A DNA stretch of 30,000 bases from a virus. This document shows, in pieces, positions 4,528 to 12,037 of the stretch (within the stretch, counting starts at the first letter, position 1; each line of letters starts with the position of its first letter). The stretch covers positions 1 to 30,000 of the IMG/VR virus record IMGVR_UViG_3300045999_008007; one strand, written 5' to 3'. Position numbers and translations under genes: made by a program. Under the pieces are notes generated by a model. It saw nothing but the letters and a program-made list of their open reading frames with translations. It was not told the DNA's origin and did no database searches.

Positions 4528-7170
4528 ATGAAGTTGGCAGATAGGACGATTGAGGTTCACAGTGCTGGTGTTAGAAGTGCATCGCAGTTTAATATTGCAC
4601 AGACCAGCAAAATGTTTAAAATCCTTTCGGATTCTCTGTATTCCGATAAGGTGATGGCAGTCATTCGTGAACTGTCAACAAACGCTAATGATAGTCATAT
4701 TGCATCTGGCAATCCTAATCCTTTTAGGGTTAAGTTGCCTAGTGCTGGTGATCCTAATTTTAGCGTGAGAGATTTTGGTACTGGTCTTAGTCAGACCGAT
4801 ATGGAGAATCTTTATACCACTTATGGTGCAAGCAATAAGAATGATAGTAATGATTTTGTGGGCTGTCTTGGGCTAGGGTCTAAGAGTCCGTTTGCTTATA
4901 CCAAGAGTTTTACGACAACATCTTATTACAATGGTAAGCAGTATACTTATATTGCTGCTATGGATGATAGTGGTGTGCCAACTCTTAATTTGCTCCATAC
5001 TATTGATACTGATGAGCCTAATGGTTTGGAAATTAGTTTTGCTGTTAAGCAACACGATTTTCATGAGTTTAGTCAGAAGGCTATTCGTATTTTCCACTAC
5101 TTTAAGAATAAGCCTATTATTTCTGGTGGAATTGGTACAGATTTCTCCAAGGAATATAGCAATCGTAATATTGTGATTGACGGTGATGGCTGGAGAGTTT
5201 GCAGACTTAATAACAATCTGTTTCCCACCCAATATCATCGTATTGATAGTGGTGTTGTTGCTATCATGGGTAATATTGCTTATCCAGTAGTTACCTCTCA
5301 TCTTATTGGTGAAGATAAGCAGGAAACTCCAGATCATATTGCCAAGTGGAATCGTGCTTTCAATAAGGCAGATATTGCTTCATGGAAGGCTTTTGTGGGA
5401 GAAATCATTGGTCAGGGTCTTTATCTTGAACTTGACTTTGGTATTGGTGATTTGGAGATGGATGTTAGTCGTGAAGGATTACAGTATACCAAAGCAGTAG
5501 TTAAAACTCTGCGTGATAAGACTCAGGATATTTTCCTCCAAATGAAGGAAATGTTCAGCAAAAAGATTGCTGCTGCTAAAACAAAGGTAGAAGCAATTGC
5601 CACATATTATACAATGAATGATCTTGCTGGTGGTTGGGGAGTGGGTGCAACATGGACAGACTCTAATAATAAGACCCACAACATCAACAGTGGTGAGGAC
5701 TTGGAATATAAGATCAAGGCCGGAAAGAGTCTGTACGTTTTTAACTACAGAAGCACTGGCTATCGTTCTCGTCGTTTAGTTTATCAGACAGATAGGATTC
5801 ATCACGAAACTCTGACTGGTAAAGGCTATCAGTATTGGAATAGTCAGAAGAAGAATGGCAAGATGGCTTTCTTCCAGTGTGATATTAAGACAGAAGAAAC
5901 AGCAAAGAAGATTGTTACTCGTTATTGTAACCAGAACGATTGCTTTGCTTATCTGATGATTGATACTAAGGACTACACCAAGAGTGATGAGGGTTTTGAT
6001 GATCTGATTAATGATGTTGGATCAGAAAATATCCTCATGGTTTCTGACTATAAGGATTTGATCAAGAACAATAATCCACGCAAGAATAGCACTAGAAGTA
6101 GTCAGGGTAGTGTTAGTAGTCAGGATGCTTTCCTAATCATTGGAAATCATAAGGATACTACTACTCTTAGTATTGGCTATAACGATGCCTCACACATGAG
6201 AGAGATGAGTGAATCTCGTCTTGATGATATGCTTGAGGAAGATTCTATTGTTTATGTGCCAATTCTTAGATATAAGACCGTGCAGAATCAAGATATTCCA
6301 GAAGTTAGTGCAATCTTTCAGAATTTTACTACTGATAATGCAAAGCAACTTATTGGTAATACAAATATCTATGCAATTAAGCATAACTTTGTGGAAAAAT
6401 TGACCAAGGAAGGCTATAATCTTGTGCCGTTTAATGATTTCATGGTGGATCGTCTAAAGAAAATTAAGACCAAAAGGTTTGATACTGTATCACAATTTAA
6501 TGGTCTTGTTGAATATTGTCGTAAAGAATATTCTAAAGATGAGAAGCGTGATCAGTATAGGTACTATAATCATGGTTTTGTGGATCGTCAGATTCTTTTC
6601 CATATTCTAAATATCTTTGGTCTTGATTACGGTAGTCAGATTAATAATGCTACGCTAGTTAAGGCTATTGATCACTGTATGATTATGGAGTTCTTTAGTG
6701 ATACTGTGCATAGATCAACTTTTGATATTGAGCGATTTAAGGCTAATGATTATTTTGGTCACATGAGTAAACTGCTACATGATCTTGGCATCAATGGTGT
6801 TAATAGTCAGTTGGTCAGAGAGACTAATGTGATGTATAATAGTCTGGTTCAAATGTTGACCAATTTGTACGGTGTTGACAATAAATATACAAAATATATT
6901 AAAACATCAAGTAGCGATAGTGTTAGTCTGCCTTCAATTGAGAATCTTAGAAAAACTCTTAAAGAAGCAGTTGACAGCAACCCGATGTTGAAGTATATTG
7001 TTGGTAGCACCCAAGTAACAGGCAATCTGAGAGAACTAAAGAAGGATACTAATCCTCTTTTGCAGATTGATGATCGTCATGGTTATTATGGTGGCAAAAG
7101 TGGTGATTGGTATAATCAGTTGGATGATGTGGAGTCATTCAAGAAGCAATTGAGTAGTTTGATTAAGTAA
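4528..7170 (+). CDS. rIIA: rIIA-like GHKL ATPase
   Basis: The product is 880 aa. The N-terminal third carries GHKL ATPase motifs: N-box ELSTNANDSH (E48, N52, D55), G1 box DFGTGL (82-87) and G2 box GCLGLGSKSPF (112-122). The remaining 600 residues are a long mixed region typical of phage rIIA relatives. In T4, rIIA with rIIB affects lysis inhibition and protects against RexAB exclusion; the biochemical activity is still unclear, and T4 rIIA is membrane-associated. The identification is supported by the rIIB-like gene directly downstream and by length (T4 rIIA is about 725 aa; relatives vary). GGAG sits about 9 nt before the ATG. It has its own strong promoter P3 and a GC content clearly higher than the glycan island, consistent with heavy expression. 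Confidence 0.85.
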   Translation: MKLADRTIEVHSAGVRSASQFNIAQTSKMFKILSDSLYSDKVMAVIRELSTNANDSHIASGNPNPFRVKLPSAGDPNFSVRDFGTGLSQTDMENLYTTYGASNKNDSNDFVGCLGLGSKSPFAYTKSFTTTSYYNGKQYTYIAAMDDSGVPTLNLLHTIDTDEPNGLEISFAVKQHDFHEFSQKAIRIFHYFKNKPIISGGIGTDFSKEYSNRNIVIDGDGWRVCRLNNNLFPTQYHRIDSGVVAIMGNIAYPVVTSHLIGEDKQETPDHIAKWNRAFNKADIASWKAFVGEIIGQGLYLELDFGIGDLEMDVSREGLQYTKAVVKTLRDKTQDIFLQMKEMFSKKIAAAKTKVEAIATYYTMNDLAGGWGVGATWTDSNNKTHNINSGEDLEYKIKAGKSLYVFNYRSTGYRSRRLVYQTDRIHHETLTGKGYQYWNSQKKNGKMAFFQCDIKTEETAKKIVTRYCNQNDCFAYLMIDTKDYTKSDEGFDDLINDVGSENILMVSDYKDLIKNNNPRKNSTRSSQGSVSSQDAFLIIGNHKDTTTLSIGYNDASHMREMSESRLDDMLEEDSIVYVPILRYKTVQNQDIPEVSAIFQNFTTDNAKQLIGNTNIYAIKHNFVEKLTKEGYNLVPFNDFMVDRLKKIKTKRFDTVSQFNGLVEYCRKEYSKDEKRDQYRYYNHGFVDRQILFHILNIFGLDYGSQINNATLVKAIDHCMIMEFFSDTVHRSTFDIERFKANDYFGHMSKLLHDLGINGVNSQLVRETNVMYNSLVQMLTNLYGVDNKYTKYIKTSSSDSVSLPSIENLRKTLKEAVDSNPMLKYIVGSTQVTGNLRELKKDTNPLLQIDDRHGYYGGKSGDWYNQLDDVESFKKQLSSLIK

Positions 7171-7195
7171 TTTAATTTTCACAGGAGATTAAACA

Positions 7196-8074
7196 ATGAG
7201 CGTTCCGTTTATGTGGGTTGATGGTAATCTGACACTGGTTCTTAATAATAGAACCTATCAGGTTTTGCCGGATCATATTAATTACAAAATGATTCTGGAA
7301 GCGTTGCCAACAGCAACAGCAGATGAACTCTTGGAGATTGTGGATATTGAAAAGGCTGTCTCTACTTTTAGTGATGGTCTGGTGGAGATCAAGAATGGTA
7401 AGGTTTTGTATGAGGGTGAGGAAGTTCATGGTAGTATCAGTAAGCGTATTCTTGAGTTTATGAGCAAGGGTCTACCGTTCTATCCTCTTGTTAACTTTCT
7501 TCATAATCTTATGGAGAATCCTAGTATGCAGAGTCAAAAGGAACTTTATGATTTCCTTGAGCATGAGCATCTGCCAATCACTGAGGATGGTTACTTCCTT
7601 GCTTATAAGGCAGTCAGAAGTGACTACAAGGATAAGTATCGTGGAGTATTCGACAATAGCGTTGGTAATGTCTGTAAGATGACTAGAGCAAAGGTTGATG
7701 ATAATCGTAGTCGTGGTTGTTCTGATGGACTTCACGCTGGTGCATTAAATTATGTTGCTAGTTATGGTAGTCTTGAGGCTGGCGATAAGATTGTTATCGT
7801 TAAGATTAATCCCAAGGATGTTGTGAGCGTACCAACTGATTGTAATTGTGAGAAACTTCGCACATGCGAATATCTTGTAGTTGGTGAATATCAAGGTGAA
7901 CTTCTAAAGCCTCTATATTCTGCCAATTTTGCTGAGGATGATTATACGGATGAGGATGAGGATTATTCCAACGATTATGATTGGAACTGGAATGATGATG
8001 AGGAAGATGTAGACGCTGCTTACTATGAAGATGATGAGGACGAGGATACTGACGGTTACGGTTTCTATAGTTGA
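7196..8074 (+). CDS. rIIB: rIIB-like protein
   Basis: The product is 292 aa, 25 nt after rIIA, with AGGAG before the ATG. The central region is the conserved rIIB block: FLHNLMENPSMQS, then LYDFLEHEHLPITEDGYFLAYKAV, YRGVFDNSVGNVCKM, SDGLHAG and IVKINPKDVVSVPTDCNCEKLRTCEYLVVGEY (quoted in parts). The N-terminal 80 residues are a separate alpha/beta segment; the C-terminal 50 residues are extremely acidic (D/E with Y and W). In T4, rIIB acts with rIIA in lysis inhibition and exclusion resistance. The same transcript from P3 is likely. The acidic tail is longer than I would expect and may bind a basic partner. Confidence 0.88.
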   Translation: MSVPFMWVDGNLTLVLNNRTYQVLPDHINYKMILEALPTATADELLEIVDIEKAVSTFSDGLVEIKNGKVLYEGEEVHGSISKRILEFMSKGLPFYPLVNFLHNLMENPSMQSQKELYDFLEHEHLPITEDGYFLAYKAVRSDYKDKYRGVFDNSVGNVCKMTRAKVDDNRSRGCSDGLHAGALNYVASYGSLEAGDKIVIVKINPKDVVSVPTDCNCEKLRTCEYLVVGEYQGELLKPLYSANFAEDDYTDEDEDYSNDYDWNWNDDEEDVDAAYYEDDEDEDTDGYGFYS

Positions 8075-8080
8075 TCTTTA

Positions 8081-8168
8081 AGTATGGTAGTCTGGTGACT
8101 AAGATCATAGCCTCTGGTATCTTTAGATTCACACGCTATGTGAGGGGGTTCGATTCCCTCGCCATCTT
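8081..8168 (+). tRNA. tRNA-like element with enlarged anticodon loop (possible degenerate or interrupted tRNA)
   Basis: A T arm GGGGG-TTCGATT-CCCTC (8144-8160) and 3' acceptor strand GCCATCT (8161-8167) are clear. The 5' strand AGTATGGT (8081-8088) pairs with it if T8083 bulges. A D-like arm GTCT/AGAT (8090-8093, 8102-8105) and stem ATAGC/GCTAT (8107-8111, 8135-8139) complete a cloverleaf, but the loop is 23 nt instead of 7. Removing 16 nt would leave a Gln(CUG), Glu(CUC) or Val(CAC) loop, depending on the cut. An alternative class II fold uses TCACA/TGTGA (8129-8143) as variable arm. It may be inactive. Confidence 0.45.
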
Positions 8169-8173
8169 TTATT

Positions 8174-8554
8174 ATGAATAAATTTCCAAACGATTCCGAT
8201 GAGCCAGAAGATATTGAAGGAGAGCATATTAAAAAGCACTACTTCAAGATTGATGTGGGTAATCTAAATAACTTTTGGGGATTTAGTGAATGGATCAAAG
8301 ATGTAATTAGTCAAATAGACAATCTTCCTGTTAGTGTTTCGTTTCCTGTGAGTGATTTGATCCCCAATACAGCGGGTGGCTTAAACTCCCCCCTGTATTT
8401 GGGGAACAATCATTTTAATGAGGGCGTATGGAAAATGAAATATTTTGTATATAACCCAATTCAAATGAGTTATATTAAACACTTAGAGAGTCATGCTGTT
8501 CATTTTATTAATCAACCAAACTACTATAGAGGATTATATGATATTCTCAACTAG
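8174..8554 (+). CDS. Hypothetical phage protein with an internal hairpin
   Basis: The product is 126 aa, starting 5 nt after the tRNA-like element; no clear ribosome site is seen. The N-terminus is acidic (SDEPEDIEGEH). The middle has NLNNFWGFSEWIKDVISQIDNLP and the C-terminal part is Tyr/His/Asn-rich. No motif or family is recognised. Its coding sequence contains an unusually strong inverted repeat at 8361-8405, GC-rich compared with its surroundings, encoding LIPNTAGGLNSPLYLG. That stretch may be under nucleic-acid-level selection or be an insertion. Confidence 0.55.
   Translation: MNKFPNDSDEPEDIEGEHIKKHYFKIDVGNLNNFWGFSEWIKDVISQIDNLPVSVSFPVSDLIPNTAGGLNSPLYLGNNHFNEGVWKMKYFVYNPIQMSYIKHLESHAVHFINQPNYYRGLYDILN
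8361..8405 (+). repeat. Strong inverted repeat / hairpin inside a coding sequence
   Basis: TCCCCAATACAG (8361-8372) pairs with CTGTATTTGGGGA (8393-8405) with a single bulged base. Within the 20-nt loop GGG (8374-8376) can pair with CCC (8388-8390), extending the structure and leaving GGCTTAAAC near the apex. This C/G-run-rich hairpin stands out in AT-rich surroundings. Confidence 0.6.
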
Positions 8555-8563
8555 GAAATTAAA

Positions 8564-8995
8564 ATGAGTGCTTGGTATCAAATCAAAGATTTAGAAGGTT
8601 TTATTAATCATGCACGACAATTGGTGTTCCAATCATTTGGATCTATTAATGATGATGCCAATGATGATTTAACATACACACTATCTATATTAGCACCAAA
8701 AGATCAAGAAGAATTAGATAGAATATTGACATATGATGAATGTTTTACTATGGCTAAAAACCATATGAAAGTTAAAATAAATAAAAAAAGTAAAACAGAA
8801 AATTATTATGTTAATGATCTGATACTAAGTGCAATATTAGAATCTTTTAATAGTAGAATGGTCAGTAATATATTATCTAAATTGGTTAGTGATGGACTAT
8901 TAGACAGTGCGTTTGATAGTGAAAAAAATGATTTTGTATTTTGGATAAAAGATAATGAAGAACAAAACGATACACAAAAGCCAGAAACCGATTGA
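8564..8995 (+). CDS. Hypothetical phage protein
   Basis: The product is 143 aa, with AGGAAA ahead of ATG 8564. It is mostly helical and charged. The C-terminal half (NDLILSAILESFNSRMVSNILSKLVSDGLLDSAFDSEKNDFVFWI) looks like a small winged-helix-like unit, with a helix pair followed by DGLLD and a beta strand, as in short phage regulators; this is only a shape argument. It overlaps the zinc-ribbon/RuvA-III-like gene by 41 nt, which in turn overlaps ruvB, so the three are probably cotranscribed. No family is recognised. Confidence 0.55.
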   Translation: MSAWYQIKDLEGFINHARQLVFQSFGSINDDANDDLTYTLSILAPKDQEELDRILTYDECFTMAKNHMKVKINKKSKTENYYVNDLILSAILESFNSRMVSNILSKLVSDGLLDSAFDSEKNDFVFWIKDNEEQNDTQKPETD

Positions 8996-9416
8996 TTACG
9001 AAGCACACTTTAAATATGAGTGTCCAGAAAAGCGTTGTGGATTTACTCATTGGATAAGTGCCAGACAAGCCCAAACAAAAGGCTATAAAATAGTCTGTGA
9101 TTGTGGAGCAGTATTCAGACCTAAAAGAATACGAAATATTAAAATACAATATGTCGCTACGGTAAGAAAAGAATATAAACCCACAACTGCAAAACAGACA
9201 GAACAAAAAATAGTACAAGAAATTAACATTGACTTTCTAAGCCAGTGTGTTAAAGTATTGGTTAACTATGGTTTTACCGATACTGAAGCCAGAGAATATA
9301 TAATCTCTGCTTATCGTATAAATCCAATTAATAATGTTATTGGCCTAATTAAATTTACTTTGGAACAAATTGGAGAAAATAATAATGGCAAACGGAATTC
9401 GACCAACTCAATTTAG
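8955..9416 (+). CDS. Zinc-ribbon-like protein with RuvA domain III-like C-terminus
   Basis: The product is 153 aa. The N-terminal part has C23, C28, C48 and C50 (CPEKRC and CDC), a probable zinc-binding fold that could contact nucleic acid. A basic linker (about 55-90) follows. Residues 93-141 (including LVNYGFTDTEAREYI and LIKFTLEQI) match the pattern of RuvA domain III, a small three-helix unit (LVALGY-EA-LI-AL) that binds RuvB and controls its ATPase. The gene overlaps ruvB by 32 nt. RuvA domains I and II, which bind the four-way junction, are absent, so this may be an alternative adaptor that brings RuvB to DNA through the zinc part. Similarity to a general UBA-like fold is the main alternative. 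Confidence 0.55.
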   Translation: MKNKTIHKSQKPIDYEAHFKYECPEKRCGFTHWISARQAQTKGYKIVCDCGAVFRPKRIRNIKIQYVATVRKEYKPTTAKQTEQKIVQEINIDFLSQCVKVLVNYGFTDTEAREYIISAYRINPINNVIGLIKFTLEQIGENNNGKRNSTNSI

Positions 9417-10278
9417 TGAGATCATTGGTCAGACCGATGTTCTGAATCGTCTGAGCGTCTGTGTGACGGGTTGTAAAAGTTCTGGTGGTGTGATGCCTCA
9501 TGTTTTAATAGACGGGCCTCCTGGCCTCGGTAAAACGACTATAGCGAGTGCCATAGCGTCTGAGATGGGTTCAAATCTGTATACCACCAATGCTGCTAAT
9601 CTCAGAAGCATTAAGAATATTCTCCCTTATCTAATGGGAATGGATCAAGGATCAATCTTATTTATTGATGAAATCCACAGACTACCAAAGATTGTGGAAG
9701 AATTTCTATATCCAGTTATGGAAGATTTTAAACTCCATATAGTTGTTGAAGGAGTTGTTGAAGATATTGACATTCCAGTATTTACTATGGTTGGTGCTAC
9801 TACCAATGGTGGAAGATTAAGTCAACCATTTTATGATCGTTTTCAAATTAAAGAACATCTCTCTTTTTATACCGACGATGAGTTAGCCAAACTAGCAGGA
9901 TTGAATTGTGAGAAACTAGGAATAGTCATAGAAGAATCAGATCTTTTGGAAATTGCACAGAGAAGCAAAGGTACTCCTAGAATTTTAAATGCTAGACTAC
10001 AGTGGTATAAAAATTATAAAGTTTGCAATCCTACAGCAAAATGTGTGAATGATATTTTTAGTGTGCAAGGTATTGATAAATATGGTTTAGATGTGTATGA
10101 TAGAATGTATTTGCAATTACTAGTCAAGTCAAAAGGTAGTCCCCTTGGACTAAAGAGTATTTCTTCAATAACTGGTATCGCTACGGAGACTATAGAGAAT
10201 AGCATTGAGCCATTCTTAGTAAGAAAAGGATTTGTAGTAAGAACCCAAAAGGGTAGAGTAATCGGAGATTACAAATGA
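9385..10278 (+). CDS. ruvB: RuvB-like Holliday junction branch-migration ATPase
   Basis: The product is 297 aa, somewhat shorter than cellular RuvB (about 330-350). ATG 9385 is chosen over TTG 9370 because GGAG (9372-9375) precedes it and RPTQFSEIIGQ aligns with the RuvB start. Walker A GPPGLGKTT (44-52), Walker B ILFIDEIH (91-98), sensor 1 GATTN (137-141), the arginine-finger region FYDRF (149-153) and sensor 2 KGTPRIL are all present. The C-terminal winged helix is typical too (GIDKYGLDVYDRMYL, SPLGLKSIS, EPFLVRKGF, TQKGRV). RuvB motors drive branch migration of recombination junctions. No RuvC or full RuvA is in this window; the overlapping upstream gene offers a RuvA domain III-like partner. 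A clamp-loader subunit is unlikely given the RuvB-specific C-terminal domain. Confidence 0.92.
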   Translation: MANGIRPTQFSEIIGQTDVLNRLSVCVTGCKSSGGVMPHVLIDGPPGLGKTTIASAIASEMGSNLYTTNAANLRSIKNILPYLMGMDQGSILFIDEIHRLPKIVEEFLYPVMEDFKLHIVVEGVVEDIDIPVFTMVGATTNGGRLSQPFYDRFQIKEHLSFYTDDELAKLAGLNCEKLGIVIEESDLLEIAQRSKGTPRILNARLQWYKNYKVCNPTAKCVNDIFSVQGIDKYGLDVYDRMYLQLLVKSKGSPLGLKSISSITGIATETIENSIEPFLVRKGFVVRTQKGRVIGDYK

Positions 10279-10386
10279 AAAAAAGATTTTCTTCAATGGC
10301 TAAGTAAATAGGTCATTTTTTAATATATAGCCCCCCAAAATAGGGATCAAGGTGTATAAGATAAATGCACCACTCTAGAGAAATTT

Positions 10387-11058
10387 ATGGCTATAGATAT
10401 TATTGTATATAATTCTGGAAACAGTATTAAAAATGGCACTATAATAGTCCAGACAGGCGGTATTGTATCAGCAAGCGGTTTTAAAACTAGAGACTCATAT
10501 GTTTTAAACACTCCATCCATTTCTACAATACAATCAGAATATACGAACAGATTTGATGATCCATCCTACTATTATGGGGGTGGTCAACTAGGTCATGGAG
10601 CATTTAGTAATTCTGGTACTATAACAGCCACTAGTGGCAACACAGCCTATGCAATACCATATACTAATACTGATGATATTAATCCTGATGTGGTTCAATT
10701 AGTTAATGATTCTCAAATAAAAGTTTTAGTTGGTGGAGTGTATAGTTTAACATGGAGTATTCAATTTGCTAAAACAGGCGGATCGACTGCTAGTTCCACA
10801 GTTTGGGTCAAGAAAAATGGAGTTAATCTTGATCGTTCAGCAACAGATAAAGGTTTTAGTTCAGGATCATTATCAGCAGAATTATTTACTGTCAATATTG
10901 TTGCCACATTACAGAAAAATGACTATTTAGAAATTTGGTGGTCAACAACAGATACAGCAGTTCAAATGGTAGCAACAGGAGTAAGAACAGAACCAGTAAG
11001 ACCAGCAGTACCCAGCATTATAACTACTATAGTGCAAGTTTCTAACTTTATTGGATAA
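10387..11058 (+). CDS. Probable virion protein with C1q-like beta domain
   Basis: The product is 223 aa, Ser/Thr/Gly-rich and beta-rich with no Cys. Residues about 75-200 have the strand pattern of C1q/TNF-like jelly rolls seen in phage fibre and decoration proteins: GGVYSLTWSIQFAKTG, STVWVKKNGVNL, VNIVATLQKNDYLEIWW and VQMVATG. The C-terminus (RPAVPSIITTIVQVSNF) also resembles the end of many phage structural proteins. It would sit on the virion surface, as trimeric fibre head or capsid decoration. The ribosome site is weak. The 108-nt gap upstream holds no clear sigma70 promoter; a small GGTG/CACC stem (10351-10371) around TATAAGATAAAT is the only feature. Confidence 0.6.
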   Translation: MAIDIIVYNSGNSIKNGTIIVQTGGIVSASGFKTRDSYVLNTPSISTIQSEYTNRFDDPSYYYGGGQLGHGAFSNSGTITATSGNTAYAIPYTNTDDINPDVVQLVNDSQIKVLVGGVYSLTWSIQFAKTGGSTASSTVWVKKNGVNLDRSATDKGFSSGSLSAELFTVNIVATLQKNDYLEIWWSTTDTAVQMVATGVRTEPVRPAVPSIITTIVQVSNFIG

Positions 11059-11064
11059 TATCTT

Positions 11065-11712
11065 ATGAGTAACTATCTTAATTTAGATATACCTACTTTT
11101 ATTGCATATTTAGATACTAATTTTTTCTATAATCAACCTCCAAGCATTGATTCTGAAAGAATTGTTGTAGAAGTTTTTAATCTGACATCCATTCCACAAA
11201 GATGTGCTATGTTTTCTGTGATGACAGAATTTGGGAGTCAACACGCAAGAGTCCCAATACACTATCTGCGATCACATAATAATGGTGGCTCTAATTTCCC
11301 ATTAGATTGGATACAATTATGGGATAGTTTAAGTTATTATGCTTCAGTAAAAATAGATCAGTACACTAAAAATAGAGCGGTAAATATTCTTTTAAAAAAT
11401 AAGAGTCTACATAAAGCTAAATATTTATTTACTATTGATTGGTGTTTTGGTCCACAATATCAAAATGGATATGGAGAAATATCTGCTGGTCATAAGTGTG
11501 GTCATTTTTTTGAAGGGTCTGAGGGTCAGTATTTTTTACAACCAAATAATAGAGTTCTATGGATGGATGGTGGATCTTTCATTAGTAAAAAATTAGATAA
11601 AAAACCAGACTGGAAAGTTTTTGGTTTAGAATTTAGTTGTGAAAATACAGGTAGTAGATGGACAAGTGAAAGTCAAGAAGAATTATTTTTTTATGACTTT
11701 AAAGAGATGTAA
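11065..11712 (+). CDS. Hypothetical protein, possibly virion-associated
   Basis: The product is 215 aa, starting 6 nt after the previous stop. It is rich in aromatic residues (F, Y, W). A central run reads WIQLWDSLSYYASVKIDQYT, and the C-terminal half contains DWCFGPQYQNGYGEISAGHKCGHFFEG with scattered Cys/His and a beta-like end (EELFFYDFKEM). No signal peptide, membrane span or known catalytic pattern is seen, and I recognise no family. Position after the C1q-like gene suggests a structural or accessory role; that is inference only. Its TAA overlaps the next ATG by one base. Confidence 0.55.
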   Translation: MSNYLNLDIPTFIAYLDTNFFYNQPPSIDSERIVVEVFNLTSIPQRCAMFSVMTEFGSQHARVPIHYLRSHNNGGSNFPLDWIQLWDSLSYYASVKIDQYTKNRAVNILLKNKSLHKAKYLFTIDWCFGPQYQNGYGEISAGHKCGHFFEGSEGQYFLQPNNRVLWMDGGSFISKKLDKKPDWKVFGLEFSCENTGSRWTSESQEELFFYDFKEM

Positions 11713-12023
11713 TGATGTTTGGTTTTAATAAGTTACTAAGATATGCTTATAGATCTCCAAAATGGAAAACAGTAAGAAAAGAACATCTAAAAAATAATCC
11801 GTGCTGTGCTGCGTGTGGTAGGAGTAAGAAGGTGGAGGTTCATCATAAAATTCCTGTGCATATTAGTCCTGAAAAAGAATTAGATCCATCAAATCTAGTA
11901 ACATTATGTGACGATCCTTGTCATATAGTTTTTGGCCATTTAATGAACTATAAAAGTTATAATAAAGATGTTAGCAATGATTGTGCGGTGTATCTGAATA
12001 AGGTCAAAAATAAACCCCTCTAA
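11712..12023 (+). CDS. HNH endonuclease
   Basis: The product is 103 aa. The zinc-type HNH pattern is clear: C32-x2-C35 (CAAC), VEVHHKIPVH with H44-H45, N61 in DPSNLVTLC, then C66/C70 and H71 in CDDPCH. The N-terminus RSPKWKTVRKEHLKNNPCC is standard for short HNH nucleases. These cleave DNA; in phages they act as free-standing homing enzymes or in packaging. It is not near a terminase gene here and sits between unrelated genes, which favours a mobile homing-type nuclease. It starts on a TAATGATG junction; the second ATG (11715) is an equally possible start. Confidence 0.88.
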   Translation: MMFGFNKLLRYAYRSPKWKTVRKEHLKNNPCCAACGRSKKVEVHHKIPVHISPEKELDPSNLVTLCDDPCHIVFGHLMNYKSYNKDVSNDCAVYLNKVKNKPL

Positions 12024-12037
12024 TATGGAGGTTAGCC

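Noticed and set aside
4873-5337. 154-codon minus-strand open frame inside rIIA
   Set aside because: A shadow of the well-supported rIIA coding frame; composition is low-complexity and no start signal is seen.
7806-8132. 108-codon minus-strand frame rich in His/Pro/Asn
   Set aside because: Reverse complement of the acidic rIIB tail (GAT/GAG repeats) and of the tRNA-like element; an artefact of composition.
9385-10278. Clamp-loader small subunit as an alternative identity for the RuvB-like gene
   Set aside because: The VEEFLYPVMEDF block, GATTNGG sensor and the C-terminal winged helix are RuvB-specific.
10275-10307. 10-codon frame starting on the ATGA at the ruvB stop (MKKRFSSMAK)
   Set aside because: Too short, and no separate support for translation; treated as intergenic sequence.
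10321-10386. T4-like late promoter upstream of the virion-like gene (TATAAGATAAATG)
   Set aside because: Does not match TATAAATA well and no second example was found near other late-type genes.
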